Of a stretch of DNA of 32,196 nucleotides, positions 14,850 through 23,672 are shown in pieces; the stretch's first letter is position 1; every line of letters begins with the position of its first letter. The notes beneath the pieces are model-generated. The model ran no database searches and was not told the DNA's origin. It saw only the letters and a program-made list of their open reading frames with translations. Source of the DNA: Chitinophagaceae bacterium (lineage in GTDB: Bacteria > Bacteroidota > Bacteroidia > Chitinophagales > Chitinophagaceae); the NCBI GenBank assembly GCA_947447265.1, contig CANFKC010000051.1, positions 1 to 32,196 on the forward strand, given 5' to 3'. The translations under genes and the position numbers were made by a program.

Positions 14850-15485
14850 ATGTCCCAGAAAAAAGGCCCTCAACACATTGCCATTGCGGGAAATATAGGA
14901 TCCGGTAAAACAACTTTAACGGAAAAGCTTGCAAAACACTACAAATGGCAACCTCATTTTGAGGATGTGGAACATAATCCGTACCTGGTAGATTTTTATG
15001 AAGATATGCCGCGCTGGTCATTTAATCTGCAGATATACTTCCTGAATAATCGTATAAAGCACCTTATTGACATTAGACAAGGACAGGATACTGTAATTCA
15101 GGACCGTACCATTTACGAAGATGCTTACATTTTTGCTCCTAACCTTTTTGATATGGGGCTGATGACAAAACGCGATTATGAAAATTACACATCGTTTTTC
15201 GAAAACCTGAAAGCACTGATTAAGCCCCCGGATTTGTTGATCTATTTAAAAACTTCTATCCCTACACTCGTTGACCAGATTCAGAAGCGTGGACGGGAGT
15301 ATGAAGAAAACATAAGGCTTGATTACCTGAAAAGACTGAACGAAAATTACAATAAATGGATAGCGGGTTATAATGATGGTCCGTTACTGATAATAGATGT
15401 AAATACATGCAATTTCGCGGAAAAAGAAGAGGATTTTGCTGATGTGGTGCGCCGTATTGATGCACAATTATTCGGGTTATTCTAG
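14850..15485 (+). CDS. Deoxynucleoside kinase (dAK/dGK type)
   Basis: This 211-aa cytoplasmic kinase phosphorylates deoxynucleosides with ATP in nucleotide salvage. The P-loop GNIGSGKTT is at 14-22. The FEDVEHNPYLVDFYEDMPRW region (about 37-56) is the substrate pocket with the conserved Glu. DRTIYEDAYIFAPNLF (about 90-105) is the DRS-type motif, and KRGREYEENI (about 146-155) is the Arg-containing LID. It resembles the deoxyadenosine and deoxyguanosine kinases of Bacteroidota and Firmicutes; the exact base preference cannot be read from the sequence. It has its own promoter and a strong terminator, so it is a single-gene unit. Confidence 0.94.
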   Translation: MSQKKGPQHIAIAGNIGSGKTTLTEKLAKHYKWQPHFEDVEHNPYLVDFYEDMPRWSFNLQIYFLNNRIKHLIDIRQGQDTVIQDRTIYEDAYIFAPNLFDMGLMTKRDYENYTSFFENLKALIKPPDLLIYLKTSIPTLVDQIQKRGREYEENIRLDYLKRLNENYNKWIAGYNDGPLLIIDVNTCNFAEKEEDFADVVRRIDAQLFGLF

Positions 15486-15520
15486 TACAACTACTTAACT
15501 TACGTATATAACAAAAATGA

Positions 15521-15546
15521 GGGCTCAAATACATTTGAGCCCTTTT
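15521..15546 (+). terminator. Intrinsic terminator after the deoxynucleoside kinase
   Basis: GGGCTCAAA (15521-15529) and TTTGAGCCC (15534-15542) make a perfect 9-bp stem with a 4-nt loop, followed by TTTTATT. It sits 35 bp after the kinase stop and insulates the DUF5686 gene. Confidence 0.9.
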
Positions 15547-15591
15547 ATTAAATAGCCTATTTTTAATTAGAACCATCCAGCTAACGCCACC

Positions 15592-18144
15592 ATGAACTTC
15601 AAAATAGCTACCATTCTTCTTTTGTTATCATTAGCCGCATGCAATGCGTTTGCCGGCACATTAAAGGGTAAGGTGCTAGACGACAAGGGTGTGCCCCTAC
15701 CCTATGCCACGGTTTATGTAGAAGGCACAACAATGGGTACAACAACCAATGGAGATGGCAGTTATGAATTGACACTGCCTGCAGGGCTGCATCAGGTGTT
15801 ATGCCAGTACATGGGTTTCAGGCAACTTAAATATAATGTGACAATAAAAGGTGACGAAGAAATATTGCACACCTTTAACATGACTGCCCAGGGGATGGAT
15901 ATGAAAGAGGTAGTGGTGCTTGCCAGCAAAGAAGACCCTGCCTACCGGATAATAAGAGAAGCAATAAAAAAACGAAAATACCATCTCAGCCAGGTAAATT
16001 CATTTCAGAGTTCCATTTATCTCAAGGGTGTTGGCAGGTCTCGTGAATTGCCTAAAAAATTTATGGGGCAGAAAATTAACGCTGGCGATATGGGCGCCGA
16101 TAGCACAGGAAAGGGAGTCATTTACCTTGTAGAACAAAATGCACATTACTACCGCAACGGAAATAAAGAACGTACCGTAATTCATAGCGTACATGAAAGC
16201 GGCAATAATAATGGTTTAGGTTTCTCTAAATTTCCACCGGTAATTTCGTTCTACGAAAACAATGTCAGCGTGCTGGCCGGAAAATCGAGGGGCTTTATTT
16301 CTCCTATCAGCGACAACGCGCTGCTTTATTATAAGTATAAATTACAGGGTAAGTTTACGGAGTTAGGGCATACCATTTACAAAATACAGGTTATGCAAAA
16401 GCGCGCGTTCGAACCTTGCTTTAATGGCACAATCTATATCAGCGATTCTGAATGGGCAATCCACAGCCTGAACATGACATTAGTAAAAGAATCCGGCATA
16501 GATGTAATGGATACTCTGCGCTTAGATCAACTCTTTGTACCGGTAGGAAAAGATAACTGGTTGATAAAGAGTCAGGTAATGTATCTCACCATTAACTTGT
16601 TTGGGTTCGATGTTACCGCAACGGGGGTAACAGTATACAACAATCAGAAAGTGAACGAAGCGATTGCCGATTCTATTTTCGATAATAAAGTTACCAGCAG
16701 CTACGACAAAGTAGCCAACAAAAAAGATTCTGTATACTGGACTACAAACCGCCCCATACCGCTGGAAGCTGACGAGAAGAAAGATTTTGTTGTTAAAGAT
16801 AGTATCAGTAAAGTGGAGTCCGACCCGAAATATGTTGACTCGCTCCGCCGCAAAGGGAATAAAGTTAAGATAATGGGCGCGTTAATTGGTGGCTACACTT
16901 ATAACACCAGGAAGTATAAAACCACTTTTGCAACCAATTCCCTCTTACTCGGGCTGGCTTCCGATAACATTGTAAACTTCAACATTGTTGAAGGTTTTAA
17001 TATTGCCCCTAAAGTGTCCTTTTACCATACCATCGATACCGGCCATTACCTGAACGGGGCAGTTGCCGCACGTTATGGGTTCAGCAATACGCACTTTAAT
17101 GCAATTGGCAAATTGTATTATGTTTCATCTGACAAAGCCTGGCGCGGCCGAAACTGGCTTATGGGTATTGAAGGCGGCCAATATGTATTTCAATACTATG
17201 GTATGAACCCTGTTTTACCCTGGTTCAACACCTATGCCGCATTATTTGTTCGTAGCAACGATCTGAAAATTTATGAACGCCGGGAAGCATCAGCCTATCT
17301 AAGTCGTAATTACGGCAATGGTTTACGTTGGTTTGTAAAAACATCTTTCCAGCGCAGGCTGCCGTTACAAAACACAACTAACTACAGCATATTTCCGGGA
17401 AGGGAAGATGCCTATAAAGCTAATTATCCTCAGCTACTTACAGCTGTCGCGGAACCATGGCAGACTCATAATGCTGCACTGCTAAACGCTACTCTCGCTT
17501 ATAAGCCCGGAATAACGTACACACAGTTCCCTGATTACAAGGTTGCTAATAGAAGTAAATGGCCTGAGCTTAGTTTAAACTATCAAAAGGGTATACCCGG
17601 CATACTTGGAAGTAAAACTGATTTCGATAAATGGCGCTTCAGTATTTCCGACAATATAAAGTTGAAGCTGGCTGGTGAACTATCGTACAACGTTATTGCT
17701 GGTGGGTTCTTAAACAGCCGCTATGTTGCGGCGCCCGACCTGATGCATCTATATGGTAACCGGGGAATTGGCTACGTAGCGCCCTACCTGACCAGTTACC
17801 AGTTTGCGCAATACTATGAATTCAGCAACAAAGACAATTTTTACGGCGAAGTTCACTTAGAATATCATTTGAATGGTCTTATCACCAACAAAATACCATT
17901 AATTAAGAAAGCCAAGTGGTATTTATTAATGGGAACAAATTCATTCCACTCTATAAATAAACAGTACTACACCGAGGCCTTTGTAGGCTTTGATAATATT
18001 GGCTATAAAGCATTCAGGATACTCAGGGTCGATTTTGTGCAATCATGGGATAGCCATATGGGACGTAATTCGGGTATTCGCTTTGGCCTTTCCAGCGCAA
18101 ACCTTACTGTAAACAAGAATAATACAACTAACAGTGAGTGGTAG
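15592..18144 (+). CDS. DUF5686 / CarboxypepD_reg-like outer-membrane protein
   Basis: This 850-aa exported protein matches the Bacteroidota family with an N-terminal carboxypeptidase regulatory-like domain followed by DUF5686. The signal peptide (about 1-22) could be cut at AFA; the LAAC within it also resembles a lipobox. The CarboxypepD_reg domain (about 23-105) has the typical GKVLDDKGVPLPYATVYVEG start and TTTNGDGSYELTLPAG. Then come the family segments KEVVVLASKEDPAYRIIREA (about 105-125) and FQSSIYLKGVG. The C-terminal half is rich in alternating, aromatic-ended beta strands (WFVKTSFQRRLPLQNTTNY, AKWYLLMGTNSF), suggesting an outer-membrane barrel. The molecular role of the family is unknown. 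No partner is adjacent. Confidence 0.9.
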   Translation: MNFKIATILLLLSLAACNAFAGTLKGKVLDDKGVPLPYATVYVEGTTMGTTTNGDGSYELTLPAGLHQVLCQYMGFRQLKYNVTIKGDEEILHTFNMTAQGMDMKEVVVLASKEDPAYRIIREAIKKRKYHLSQVNSFQSSIYLKGVGRSRELPKKFMGQKINAGDMGADSTGKGVIYLVEQNAHYYRNGNKERTVIHSVHESGNNNGLGFSKFPPVISFYENNVSVLAGKSRGFISPISDNALLYYKYKLQGKFTELGHTIYKIQVMQKRAFEPCFNGTIYISDSEWAIHSLNMTLVKESGIDVMDTLRLDQLFVPVGKDNWLIKSQVMYLTINLFGFDVTATGVTVYNNQKVNEAIADSIFDNKVTSSYDKVANKKDSVYWTTNRPIPLEADEKKDFVVKDSISKVESDPKYVDSLRRKGNKVKIMGALIGGYTYNTRKYKTTFATNSLLLGLASDNIVNFNIVEGFNIAPKVSFYHTIDTGHYLNGAVAARYGFSNTHFNAIGKLYYVSSDKAWRGRNWLMGIEGGQYVFQYYGMNPVLPWFNTYAALFVRSNDLKIYERREASAYLSRNYGNGLRWFVKTSFQRRLPLQNTTNYSIFPGREDAYKANYPQLLTAVAEPWQTHNAALLNATLAYKPGITYTQFPDYKVANRSKWPELSLNYQKGIPGILGSKTDFDKWRFSISDNIKLKLAGELSYNVIAGGFLNSRYVAAPDLMHLYGNRGIGYVAPYLTSYQFAQYYEFSNKDNFYGEVHLEYHLNGLITNKIPLIKKAKWYLLMGTNSFHSINKQYYTEAFVGFDNIGYKAFRILRVDFVQSWDSHMGRNSGIRFGLSSANLTVNKNNTTNSEW

Positions 18145-18309
18145 TATTGATAGAAATATCTGGCTTTGTTGAAGGCGTTTACATCATATCCATATTTGAT
18201 AGAGAACGACAGCGAATATACCATAATAGAATAATAAAGACTACTAATAGGAAGGGGGCAAATACAGCACGAGAACAACTACGCTGCAATTACAACCCAC
18301 CAATCTTAC

Positions 18310-19029
18310 TTACCATCCACTGGCGAGCACATCTGCTATGTGCATTGTCTGTATCGGTAGCCGGTTGCTATCAATGTAACCCTGCATATGCATCATGCAC
18401 GAAACGTCGGTAGTAATAATGTACCTGGCTCCGGTTTCCAATGCGTTTTTCACCTTGGTTTGCGCCATACCTATAGATATCGGTTCAAACTTTACAGCAA
18501 AAGTGCCACCAAAACCACAACAGGTTTCACTTTCCCGCATTTCTATAAGCTCCAATCCTTTCACGTTACTCAGCAGCTTGCGTGGTTCTTGCTTTATTCC
18601 GCACTCCCGCAAAGCACCGCACGCATCATGATAAGTTGCCTTTCCATTCAACGTAGCACCAACATCTTCTACTTTCAGCGTATTAACGAGGAATTCCGAA
18701 AATTCGAAAACATTCTTTGTTACCTGATTACACAACAAATGGTCGGAACTGTTGTCAAACATCTCCGTATAATAATTCCGGATGTAACCTGCACAAGAAC
18801 CACTAGGCCCTACGATGCAATTTTTGTCTTTAAAATCGTGGAGAAATTTTTGGCCAACTGCCTTGGCTTCATCACGGTAACCAGCATTAAATGCAGGTTG
18901 CCCGCAGCATGTTTGCGATTGGTTATAGGTTACTTCGCAACCAATTTTTTCTAAAACCTTTACCATATTCATCCCTGTCTGGGGATAAAGCTGGTCAACA
19001 AAACATGGTATAAATAATTGTATCTTCAA
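18310..19029 (-). CDS. Cysteine-rich CCG-domain (Fe-S) protein, LutA/YkgE-like
   Basis: This 239-aa cytoplasmic protein consists of two CCG domains, as in LutA of the L-lactate oxidation complex LutABC and in GlcF and HdrB. The first domain has FIPCFVDQLYP with Cys9, TCCGQPAFNAGY with Cys41-Cys42, and PSGSCAGYIR with Cys79. The second has YHDACGALRECG and SETCCGFGG. The length matches LutA. LutB and LutC are not in the window, so either it works with distant partners or it has another redox role. The start is TTG at 19029: the in-frame stop is only 10-12 bases upstream with no ATG between, and family members begin with the same short lead to the first Cys. Convergent with DUF5686. Confidence 0.92.
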   Translation of the reverse strand: MKIQLFIPCFVDQLYPQTGMNMVKVLEKIGCEVTYNQSQTCCGQPAFNAGYRDEAKAVGQKFLHDFKDKNCIVGPSGSCAGYIRNYYTEMFDNSSDHLLCNQVTKNVFEFSEFLVNTLKVEDVGATLNGKATYHDACGALRECGIKQEPRKLLSNVKGLELIEMRESETCCGFGGTFAVKFEPISIGMAQTKVKNALETGARYIITTDVSCMMHMQGYIDSNRLPIQTMHIADVLASGW

Positions 19030-19207
19030 AGCTAATAATCAAATCAATAGTACTCAATAAAACCCGATACGGCAAAAAATCGCAAGAAATTTTTACCGCA
19101 GGAAACAGCGAAGTTAACAATGTAATTTTGTTTTTCTTTTCTTAACCCTATTTTTTGTGCGATAACCATTATTTTTATAGACGTCTGGGCAAGTAAAAAT
19201 CATAAAG

Positions 19208-19705
19208 ATGAGTAAAGAACTGCAAATTGAGATAAAGGAGTTAAAGATTGCTGATAATTATGATCTTATCGCGGGTTTCATGCAGCAACTGCATAAGCAT
19301 GAACATATGCTCTTTGATAAAACAGCGCAATGGGACGATATTGAAGCCAAATACATGCGCCACATTATTGAAATGCAGGCGGAATTTGATGGGCTTTGTC
19401 TTGTAGCATATTCAGGTGTTACGCCTGCAGGCTTCATATTTGGATATACTGTTGACCAGGATGACAGCCGCATCGAAGTGTATGAGGGAAAGGAACTGTA
19501 TGTTTCAGATGGTTTTGTGGCTGAAAACTTCCGACGTCAGGGTATCTATCACCGGCTTAACCAGCGTCTGGAACAATATTACATTGATAAAGGAATTTTA
19601 CGCATAACCCGCTATACCCATATCCAAAACACCCGTATGAGACAATTGCTGGAAGAAGAAGGCTATTTTGTGACGCGGTTGTTGTACGAAAAGTGGGTTG
19701 AATAA
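19208..19705 (+). CDS. GNAT family N-acetyltransferase
   Basis: This 165-aa protein has a GNAT fold. An N-terminal helix region (about 18-66) is followed by the strands GLCLVAYSGVTPAGFIFGYTV (about 64-84), YVSDGFVAENFRRQGIYHRLNQRLEQYY (about 96-126), where RRQGIY is the acetyl-CoA-binding loop, and RITRYTHIQNTRMRQLLEEEGY (about 131-153). The loop lacks the second Gly of the usual R/QxxGxG/A pattern, so acetyl-CoA binding may be slightly different. The substrate is unknown. The start ATG at 19208 is clear. It ends 57 bp before dusB, which has its own -7 box in the gap, so the two may be transcribed separately. Confidence 0.88.
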   Translation: MSKELQIEIKELKIADNYDLIAGFMQQLHKHEHMLFDKTAQWDDIEAKYMRHIIEMQAEFDGLCLVAYSGVTPAGFIFGYTVDQDDSRIEVYEGKELYVSDGFVAENFRRQGIYHRLNQRLEQYYIDKGILRITRYTHIQNTRMRQLLEEEGYFVTRLLYEKWVE

Positions 19706-19746
19706 TTGCATAATTACATCTGAAACTACATCTCCACAATTTACCG

Positions 19747-19754
19747 TAATTTTG
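19747..19754 (+). promoter_or_regulatory. Bacteroidota -7 box (TAATTTTG) for dusB
   Basis: An exact TAnnTTTG match ends 8 bp before the dusB ATG at 19763. The predicted transcription start falls on or within a few bases of the start codon, so the mRNA would be leaderless or nearly so. No -33 TTG is seen at the normal spacing. Confidence 0.5.
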
Positions 19755-19762
19755 CGCCCGCA

Positions 19763-20758
19763 ATGGTTAAAATTGGCAATATTGAGTTAGGAGAGTTCCC
19801 GTTACTGCTGGCACCTATGGAAGATGTCAGCGATCCTCCGTTTCGTGCAGTATGTAAAGAGAATGGCGCAGACCTGATGTACACTGAATTTATTTCATCG
19901 GAGGGTTTAATTCGCGATGCGATAAAAAGTCGTCAGAAACTTGATATTTACGATTATGAGAAACCCATTGGCATACAGATTTTTGGTGGTGATGAAGATG
20001 CAATGGCGTTATCTGCAAAAATCGTAGACGCCACAAAACCAGATCTGCTGGATATCAATTTTGGTTGCCCGGTAAAAAAAGTGGTTTGTAAAGGCGCCGG
20101 TGCGGCTGTTTTAAAGGATATAGAATTGATGGTAAGGCTGGCTTCAGCCTGTGTGCGTAGCACTACCCTGCCCGTTACGGTAAAAACACGCCTCGGTTGG
20201 GACAATGACACTAAGAATATTGAAGAAGTTGCCGAGCGCATGCAGGATATAGGTGTACAGGCATTGACAATACACGGCAGAACAAGGGCACAGCTGTATA
20301 AAGGTGATGCAGACTGGTCGTTAATAGCGAAAGTAAAAAATAACCCTCGTATCCATATCCCCATATTTGGTAATGGCGACATTGACAGCCCGCAGAAAGC
20401 CTTAGAATATAAGAACCGTTATGGTGTTGACGGCATCATGATTGGCAGGGCAGCTATCGGTTACCCCTGGATCTTCCGGGAAGTAAAGCACTATTTTGCT
20501 ACCGGTGAGATTCTCGATCCGCCAACAATTGCAGAGCGCCTTCAGGCGGTTCGTAAGCATCTCTACGGCGCATTAAAATGGAAAGGACCAAAAGTTGGTG
20601 TGCTGGAAATGCGCCCGCATTATTCCAGTTACCTTAAAGGCCTTAGCCATGTGAGGGAATTCAGAACCAGGCTGGTGACAACCGAAAACATAGAAGAAAT
20701 AGAACAGGTATTCAGAGATATTGAACTATTCTATGCAGAGGACATGAGTATTGCCTAG
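19763..20758 (+). CDS. dusB: tRNA-dihydrouridine synthase DusB
   Basis: This 331-aa FMN enzyme reduces uridine to dihydrouridine in tRNA using NADPH. It starts IELGEFPLLLAPMEDVSDPPFR, typical of DusB, with MEDV binding FMN. Catalytic Cys102 lies in NFGCPVKKVV, followed by CKGAGAAVLKD. Further markers are VTVKTRLGWDN, TIHGRTRAQLYKGDADW and FGNGDIDSPQKAL, then GVDGIMIGRAAIGYPWIF. The length and order are those of the bacterial family. The C-terminal RNA-binding helical domain (about 245-331) is complete. It has its own -7 box and is followed after about 100 bp by a kinase gene with a separate box, so it is likely monocistronic. Confidence 0.96.
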   Translation: MVKIGNIELGEFPLLLAPMEDVSDPPFRAVCKENGADLMYTEFISSEGLIRDAIKSRQKLDIYDYEKPIGIQIFGGDEDAMALSAKIVDATKPDLLDINFGCPVKKVVCKGAGAAVLKDIELMVRLASACVRSTTLPVTVKTRLGWDNDTKNIEEVAERMQDIGVQALTIHGRTRAQLYKGDADWSLIAKVKNNPRIHIPIFGNGDIDSPQKALEYKNRYGVDGIMIGRAAIGYPWIFREVKHYFATGEILDPPTIAERLQAVRKHLYGALKWKGPKVGVLEMRPHYSSYLKGLSHVREFRTRLVTTENIEEIEQVFRDIELFYAEDMSIA

Positions 20759-20821
20759 TATTATGATAGATATAAATTTATTCCTTACTTCATTTTTAGT
20801 AACATGCATCACATTAGGTTG

Positions 20822-20829
20822 TATATTTG
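20822..20829 (+). promoter_or_regulatory. Bacteroidota -7 box (TATATTTG) for the TPR histidine kinase
   Basis: An exact TAnnTTTG match. The expected transcription start near 20836 lies downstream of the TTG alternative at 20827, so the ATG at 20860 is the start to use, with a leader of about 24 nt. Confidence 0.5.
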
Positions 20830-20859
20830 CGCGGGTTCATCAAATATAACCCCACCTGT

Positions 20860-22965
20860 ATGCTTCTTAAAAGGGTTTTGCCCAACAAATATGTTACCAC
20901 ATATCTGAGGTGTGTTGGCATGCTGTTGGGATTGATGTTATTACAAGCCTCATGCAGCAGATCTGACACCCATTCGGATTCGTTTTACGAGGCATTTTTC
21001 AAAAATCAGGATGCAGTAGCTGGCTTGGGCAAATTTGACGAGGCGATAATTAGCATTGACTCTCTTTACACGTCCACTACTAACCCTTCTGGTTATTTCA
21101 GGTGCCGGAGATATTTTTTCAAGTCTTCGGTGTGCTACATTAGGGGTAAAAAAGATTCCACCACAATATATCTTGATAGTGCCCTTAAAATGATTAGTCA
21201 ATATTGGTTAGCGGCAAAACACCCATTGGACTATGCCCGGATATTGTATGCAAGGGGCGACAAATACTTTACAAATAATCAGATAGATTCTGCTTTTTCT
21301 TACTTTTCCCGCAGCAGGGAGATCGCGTTACCGCTGGATAGTACCGGTACCCTTATTGGCCAACAGGCCTATCATCTGGGTATGATCAGCTACCGCCAGG
21401 AGAAGTATGAAGATGCGGCGGGCTATTTTAAGCAGGCTTTTGCATCCGTTATTAAGCGCAAGAGCGATTCAACCAGCTACTACTGGTTGCAGGAAATTCT
21501 AAGTAATACTGCTCTGGCCTACACGAAGCTTGAATTATACGACAGTGCAATACAGTATTATAGCAAAGCACTTAATTTCATAAATACCGAAGGTGCCAAA
21601 TATAGCTACAGTGCACGCCAGGCGAAAATGAGTTTGGCTGCGTCCGGAGTAACTATGGGTAACCTCGCAAAGGTTTACATAGCTACCCATAAGACCGATA
21701 CCGCAGAGCGACTGCTATTGAGCAGTATCGCAATCAATTCAAGGCCCGGTTATGAGAATAAAGACGTTGTGGCCGCTTACATGCAACTAGCGGAATTGTA
21801 CAACCAGTTGGGGCGGAATCAAGAAGCCATTAAACTATTATTTGAAATGCGCCCGGGGCTTGATACAGTTAAAAATCTGGATGTAGAACTCCGCTGGCGA
21901 AAATTGATGTGTAGCTACTACCTGGCTTTACATAAGCCACAAGAAGCGGAAACCTATATGCGCTCTTTTCTAAGCCTGCACGATTCCTTAGCAAAGGTTC
22001 AGGTCAATTTTAAGAAGATTGACTATGGAATGTTACTGAAACAACGTGATACCCACTATGAAGTAATATTGCTAAAAAAAGATAATGAACTTAACAGGCT
22101 TTATTTGCTTATAACAATTTCGTTAGTCGTGGTTGCGCTCACCATTTTGTTACTCATTATAGCCAATTTCAGGCGGAGTAAAAAGAATGTAAAAGATCTT
22201 ACAAACCTTAATAACCACATTAACCTGCAGAATGGCACTTTAGCCAAAGCCTTAAAGGACCTCAGGACCAGCAATGATGACAAAGACCGAATTTTACAGG
22301 TTGTGGCCCACGACCTTCGTAACCCTATTAGCGTAGTTGTTACCATCGGGAGTTTGCTCGCTGAGGAAGAAACTGATGAGTTCAAAAAGAAAGAACTGGG
22401 TATTATTGTAAAAGCCTCATCTAGTGTAGTTACGTTGAGCGAAGAACTACTCGAATTCAGTGGGAGAAATGGCATGGATAGCTCTGCTGAGAGAGAGGTT
22501 ATTGACATAAGGGAAATCGCCACCCATGTAGTAACATTGCTTCAATTTAAAGCGGAGGAGAAGCAACAAAAAATAAAATTGCAACTTCCCGAACTATCAA
22601 TGCCAGTTCTTGCCTTTAAGGAGAAAATAAATAGGGTCCTGAATAATTTGATTACTAATGCAATAAAATTCAGCTATAAAAATTCAGAAATTGATGTAGC
22701 AATTGCTGCAAATGAAGATGTTGTCCTTATAAAAGTTAGAGATTATGGTGTTGGTATGGACCCTGAGCAGTTGGGTAAGATATTTGACGCATTCACTTCG
22801 GCTAAGCGACGTGGCACAGCGGGCGAACGGTCCTATGGCCTTGGTCTTTCAATTTGCAGCCAGATAGTTGAATTGCATAGGGGTAAAATATGGGCAGAAA
22901 GCGAACCAGGGAAAGGCAGCACTTTTTTTGTAGAATTGCCGATGGCTAATGTTCGTATAAATTAG
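20860..22965 (+). CDS. TPR-containing hybrid-topology sensor histidine kinase
   Basis: This 701-aa sensor kinase starts with a signal-like segment ending in LMLLQASC, a relaxed lipobox with possible lipidated Cys32. A large TPR-rich sensor of about 380 residues follows, with repeats such as AYHLGMISYRQEKYEDAAGYF and LAELYNQLGRNQEAIKLLFE. One TM helix (about 414-436) leads to a short coiled coil and the HisKA H-box VVAHDLRNPI with His484. The ATPase domain has NRVLNNLITNAIKFS, RDYGVGMDPEQLGKIFDAF and SYGLGLSICSQIVELHRG. The TPR part would sit in the periplasm and sense a protein or peptide. No response regulator or receiver domain is adjacent. TPR-sensor kinases of this layout are common in Bacteroidota. 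Confidence 0.92.
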   Translation: MLLKRVLPNKYVTTYLRCVGMLLGLMLLQASCSRSDTHSDSFYEAFFKNQDAVAGLGKFDEAIISIDSLYTSTTNPSGYFRCRRYFFKSSVCYIRGKKDSTTIYLDSALKMISQYWLAAKHPLDYARILYARGDKYFTNNQIDSAFSYFSRSREIALPLDSTGTLIGQQAYHLGMISYRQEKYEDAAGYFKQAFASVIKRKSDSTSYYWLQEILSNTALAYTKLELYDSAIQYYSKALNFINTEGAKYSYSARQAKMSLAASGVTMGNLAKVYIATHKTDTAERLLLSSIAINSRPGYENKDVVAAYMQLAELYNQLGRNQEAIKLLFEMRPGLDTVKNLDVELRWRKLMCSYYLALHKPQEAETYMRSFLSLHDSLAKVQVNFKKIDYGMLLKQRDTHYEVILLKKDNELNRLYLLITISLVVVALTILLLIIANFRRSKKNVKDLTNLNNHINLQNGTLAKALKDLRTSNDDKDRILQVVAHDLRNPISVVVTIGSLLAEEETDEFKKKELGIIVKASSSVVTLSEELLEFSGRNGMDSSAEREVIDIREIATHVVTLLQFKAEEKQQKIKLQLPELSMPVLAFKEKINRVLNNLITNAIKFSYKNSEIDVAIAANEDVVLIKVRDYGVGMDPEQLGKIFDAFTSAKRRGTAGERSYGLGLSICSQIVELHRGKIWAESEPGKGSTFFVELPMANVRIN

Positions 22966-23080
22966 CGCTCAATTCCCTATCAGCTCGCCGAACAGCTGAA
23001 TAGCAATTGAAATATTGGAGAAAATTTAGTCAATTGTCGAGACAGAACACTACTTTATAATTTACTTCTAAATACCAGCA

Positions 23081-23575
23081 ATGACCCGAATTGGCTTAAT
23101 ATCTGACACCCATAATTATCTTGATGAAGCCGTTTTCAGGCATTTCGAAAATTGCGATGAAATATGGCATGCAGGTGACTTCGGCACGGTAGATATTGCC
23201 AACAGGCTGAAAGCTTTTAAGCCGTTTCGCGGTGTCTACGGCAATATCGACGAGGCTGATATTAGAAATGAATATCCGGAAAAACTTCGTTTTACCTGCG
23301 AGGGTGTCGATGTATACATTGTGCATATTGGTGGTTATCCTCCAAAATATACGCCGGCAATAAAGCCAGAACTGGTTGCGGCACCTCCAAAATTATTCAT
23401 CAGCGGCCATTCCCACATTCTAAAAGTAATGTTTGACGACAAGTTGCAATGCCTGCACATGAACCCCGGCGCAGCAGGCAAAAGCGGCTGGCATAAAGTT
23501 CGTACGCTCATTCGGTTTGTTATTGATGGCCCCGGAATGAAAAATTGCGAGGTCATTGAACTAGGGCCAAGGTAA
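23081..23575 (+). CDS. YfcE/MJ0936-type metallophosphoesterase
   Basis: This 164-aa calcineurin-like phosphodiesterase has all the metal ligands of the family: Asp9 and His11 in LISDTHN, Asp33 in WHAGDFG, Asn55 in VYGNID, His82 in IVHIGG, and His110 and His112 in SGHSH. It probably binds two metal ions, often manganese, and hydrolyses phosphodiesters; the natural substrate of this family is unknown. It is cytoplasmic and has no other domain. The gene sits alone, 115 bp after the histidine kinase. The minus-strand terminator of the next, convergent gene lies 37 bp after its stop. Confidence 0.93.
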   Translation: MTRIGLISDTHNYLDEAVFRHFENCDEIWHAGDFGTVDIANRLKAFKPFRGVYGNIDEADIRNEYPEKLRFTCEGVDVYIVHIGGYPPKYTPAIKPELVAAPPKLFISGHSHILKVMFDDKLQCLHMNPGAAGKSGWHKVRTLIRFVIDGPGMKNCEVIELGPR

Positions 23576-23612
23576 GCTCTTTCCATAACATTGCATTGCC
23601 CGCGGTTGTGCA

Positions 23613-23644
23613 TAAAAAAATGGATGCCGTATTTGCGGCACCCA
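23613..23644 (-). terminator. Intrinsic terminator after the TlpA-like gene
   Basis: On the minus strand TGGGTGCCG, a 6-nt loop and CGGCATCCA pair over 9 bp with one G-A/C mismatch, followed by the T7 tail (A7 at 23614-23620). It lies about 30 bp beyond the stop at 23673. Confidence 0.8.
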
Positions 23645-23672
23645 TTCACATAAAATATTTCAGATCAACTTA

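Noticed and set aside
18388-18954. 188-codon plus-strand open frame opposite the LutA-like gene
   Set aside because: It lies wholly antisense to a gene with all CCG-domain cysteines in place. The peptide is low in recognisable motifs and is a shadow of the real frame.
22101-22523. 140-codon minus-strand open frame inside the TPR kinase gene
   Set aside because: Fully antisense to HisKA-domain codons; its Leu/Ser-rich composition is typical of a shadow frame.
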